Positions 5,835 through 6,660 of a stretch of DNA of 6,660 nt are shown piece by piece. Each line of letters opens with the position of its first letter. Position 1 is the first letter of the stretch. This DNA is from Planctomycetota bacterium. GTDB taxonomy: Bacteria; Planctomycetota; UBA1135; UBA2386. The stretch spans positions 1 to 6,660 of the forward strand of contig JAGQRA010000846.1 of the NCBI GenBank assembly GCA_020425885.1, read 5' to 3'. The notes beneath the pieces are model-generated. The model was not told where the DNA came from. It made no database searches and saw only the letters and a list, made by a program, of their open reading frames with translations. The position numbers were made by a program, and so were the translations under genes.

Positions 5835-6449
5835 ATGCTGCTCCGAGAACGCGGCCTGTATCTGTTGTTCACGCCGAACCTCTGTGCCGGTGATCCGTGG
5901 CACACCCTCGCCGCGGCGTTGGCCGCCGGCGTCGACCTGGTGCAATGGCGCGATCCAGCGGGTCGGCACGACGGCTTCGACCGCTGTCTCGACCTCTGCC
6001 GGGCAGCCGCGGTGCCGTTGATCGTCAACGACGACGTCGAACTCGCGATCCGCAGCGACACGGCCGGCGCCCACGTCGGCCAGGACGACTTGGCGGCAGG
6101 CGCGGCCCGCAGACTGCTCGGCGCCCGCCTCCTCGGCGTCAGCACACATGATGCCGGACAGATCCGACGGGCGCTCGCCGACGGCGCCGACTACCTCGGC
6201 TTCGGCCCTTGCTATGCGACCGCGACCAAGGGCTATGCCAGCGGCCAGCCCGCTGCCGACATCGCCGCCGCCGTGAAGCAGGCCGGCGCGGTGCCGGTGT
6301 TCGCCATCGGCGGCATCACGCCGACCAACCTGCCGCAGCTGCTTGGCCTCGGCATCGAGCGCATCGCCGTCAGCAGCGCCATCCTGGCCAGCGACGACCC
6401 GGCCGCGACCACCGCCGAGTTCAGACGGCTGCTGGACCCGCTCAGGTGA
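5835..6449 (+). CDS. thiE: Thiamine-phosphate synthase ThiE
   Basis: ThiE joins the hydroxymethylpyrimidine diphosphate and hydroxyethylthiazole phosphate halves to make thiamine phosphate, with release of pyrophosphate, in the cytoplasm. The 204-residue product is close to the usual length (E. coli about 211). Family landmarks appear in order: DLVQWRD (34-40), VND (64-66) in the substrate- and Mg-binding region, GAHVGQDDL (78-86), GVSTH (101-105), [17 protein letters not shown] (117-133), VFAIGGIT (155-162) and AVSSAIL (178-184). One oddity is that the usual Gln-x-Arg-x-Lys signature reads Gln37-Trp-Arg39-Asp-Pro41, so the lysine normally contacting the pyrimidine diphosphate is a proline. 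The frame is open upstream, but the ATG at 5835 gives the canonical N-terminus (GLYLLFTP). No good Shine-Dalgarno precedes it. The gene overlaps queA tail-to-tail and is divergent from the membrane TPR gene. No TPP riboswitch could be placed in the 24-bp gap. Confidence 0.95.
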   Translation: MLLRERGLYLLFTPNLCAGDPWHTLAAALAAGVDLVQWRDPAGRHDGFDRCLDLCRAAAVPLIVNDDVELAIRSDTAGAHVGQDDLAAGAARRLLGARLLGVSTHDAGQIRRALADGADYLGFGPCYATATKGYASGQPAADIAAAVKQAGAVPVFAIGGITPTNLPQLLGLGIERIAVSSAILASDDPAATTAEFRRLLDPLR

Positions 6450-6660
6450 TCAGCATCGCATCGCCGAACGAGAAGAACCGGTACTCGCGCCGCACCGCGT
6501 CGGCGTAGATTCGCAACACCTCGTCGTGACCGGCGAACGCCGCGACCAGCATCAGCAACGTCGAGCGCGGCAGGTGGAAGTTCGTCAGCAGGGCGTCGAC
6601 GACCCGGAACGTCACGCCCGGATAGAGAAACAGCGCCGACTCCCCGCGGCCCGGTGACAC
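6442..6660 (-). CDS. queA: S-adenosylmethionine:tRNA ribosyltransferase-isomerase QueA, C-terminal part
   Basis: Only the last 72 residues lie in the window; the 5' part continues past the right edge. The GTG at 6660 is an internal codon and not the start. The fragment matches the QueA C-terminus closely: [20 protein letters not shown], then [14 protein letters not shown], and the terminal [13 protein letters not shown]. QueA transfers and isomerises the ribosyl part of S-adenosylmethionine onto preQ1 in tRNA to make epoxyqueuosine, the penultimate step of queuosine synthesis. It acts in the cytoplasm as a soluble enzyme of about 340-360 residues. The stop codon overlaps the last codons of thiE on the opposite strand, so no intergenic terminator separates the two. 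Confidence 0.96.
   Translation of the reverse strand: MSPGRGESALFLYPGVTFRVVDALLTNFHLPRSTLLMLVAAFAGHDEVLRIYADAVRREYRFFSFGDAMLIT

Noticed and set aside
5811..6149. N-terminal extension of the membrane TPR protein to an ATG at 6149
   Set aside because: The added 113 residues are antisense to conserved thiE codons and show no protein-like pattern; the hydrophobic N-terminus begins at about 5810.

Overview
The window is a GC-rich bacterial chromosome segment, apart from a clearly less GC-rich stretch at the left edge. The lineage is not certain. A Gram-negative bacterium of the Planctomycetota or a similarly large-genomed group fits best. The reasons are the secreted diheme peroxidase with an appended Gly-rich C-terminal beta domain ending in a Q-W-L-V-x-D-P type motif, the TPR-rich membrane proteins, and the long spurious open frames typical of high GC. 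No RNA gene, CRISPR array, insertion sequence or integrase was seen.

Layout from left to right. Bases 1-1181 (minus) hold the N-terminal 393 residues of a secreted clan GH-A (GH5-like) glycoside hydrolase whose 3' end lies beyond the left edge. Bases 1182-1771 have no credible gene but carry an 8-bp tandem repeat (five copies), a 7-bp tandem repeat and several GC-rich inverted repeats. Bases 1772-3388 (minus) encode a secreted diheme cytochrome c peroxidase (MauG/CCP family) with an extra C-terminal domain. A 116-bp divergent intergenic region separates it from 3505-5121 (plus). That gene encodes a signal peptide, a large extracytoplasmic helical TPR-like domain, one transmembrane helix, a short coiled coil and a cytoplasmic four-cysteine module (CSGC ... 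CPTC). Convergent to it is 5163-5810 (minus), a three-helix membrane protein with two C-terminal TPRs. Divergent from that, only 24 bp away, is thiE (5835-6449, plus), thiamine-phosphate synthase. thiE overlaps tail-to-tail by 8 bp with queA (6442-6660, minus), of which only the C-terminal end is present.

No long operon is visible; the genes alternate in strand. The most interesting unit is the divergent pair of secreted peroxidase and TPR-TM-Cys4 protein. The latter has the layout of a TPR-type transmembrane sensor, but a small cysteine module stands where a histidine kinase would be expected. A functional link between the two is inference from gene arrangement only. thiE (thiamine synthesis) and queA (queuosine tRNA modification) are housekeeping genes, and the glycoside hydrolase region looks acquired from a lower-GC source.
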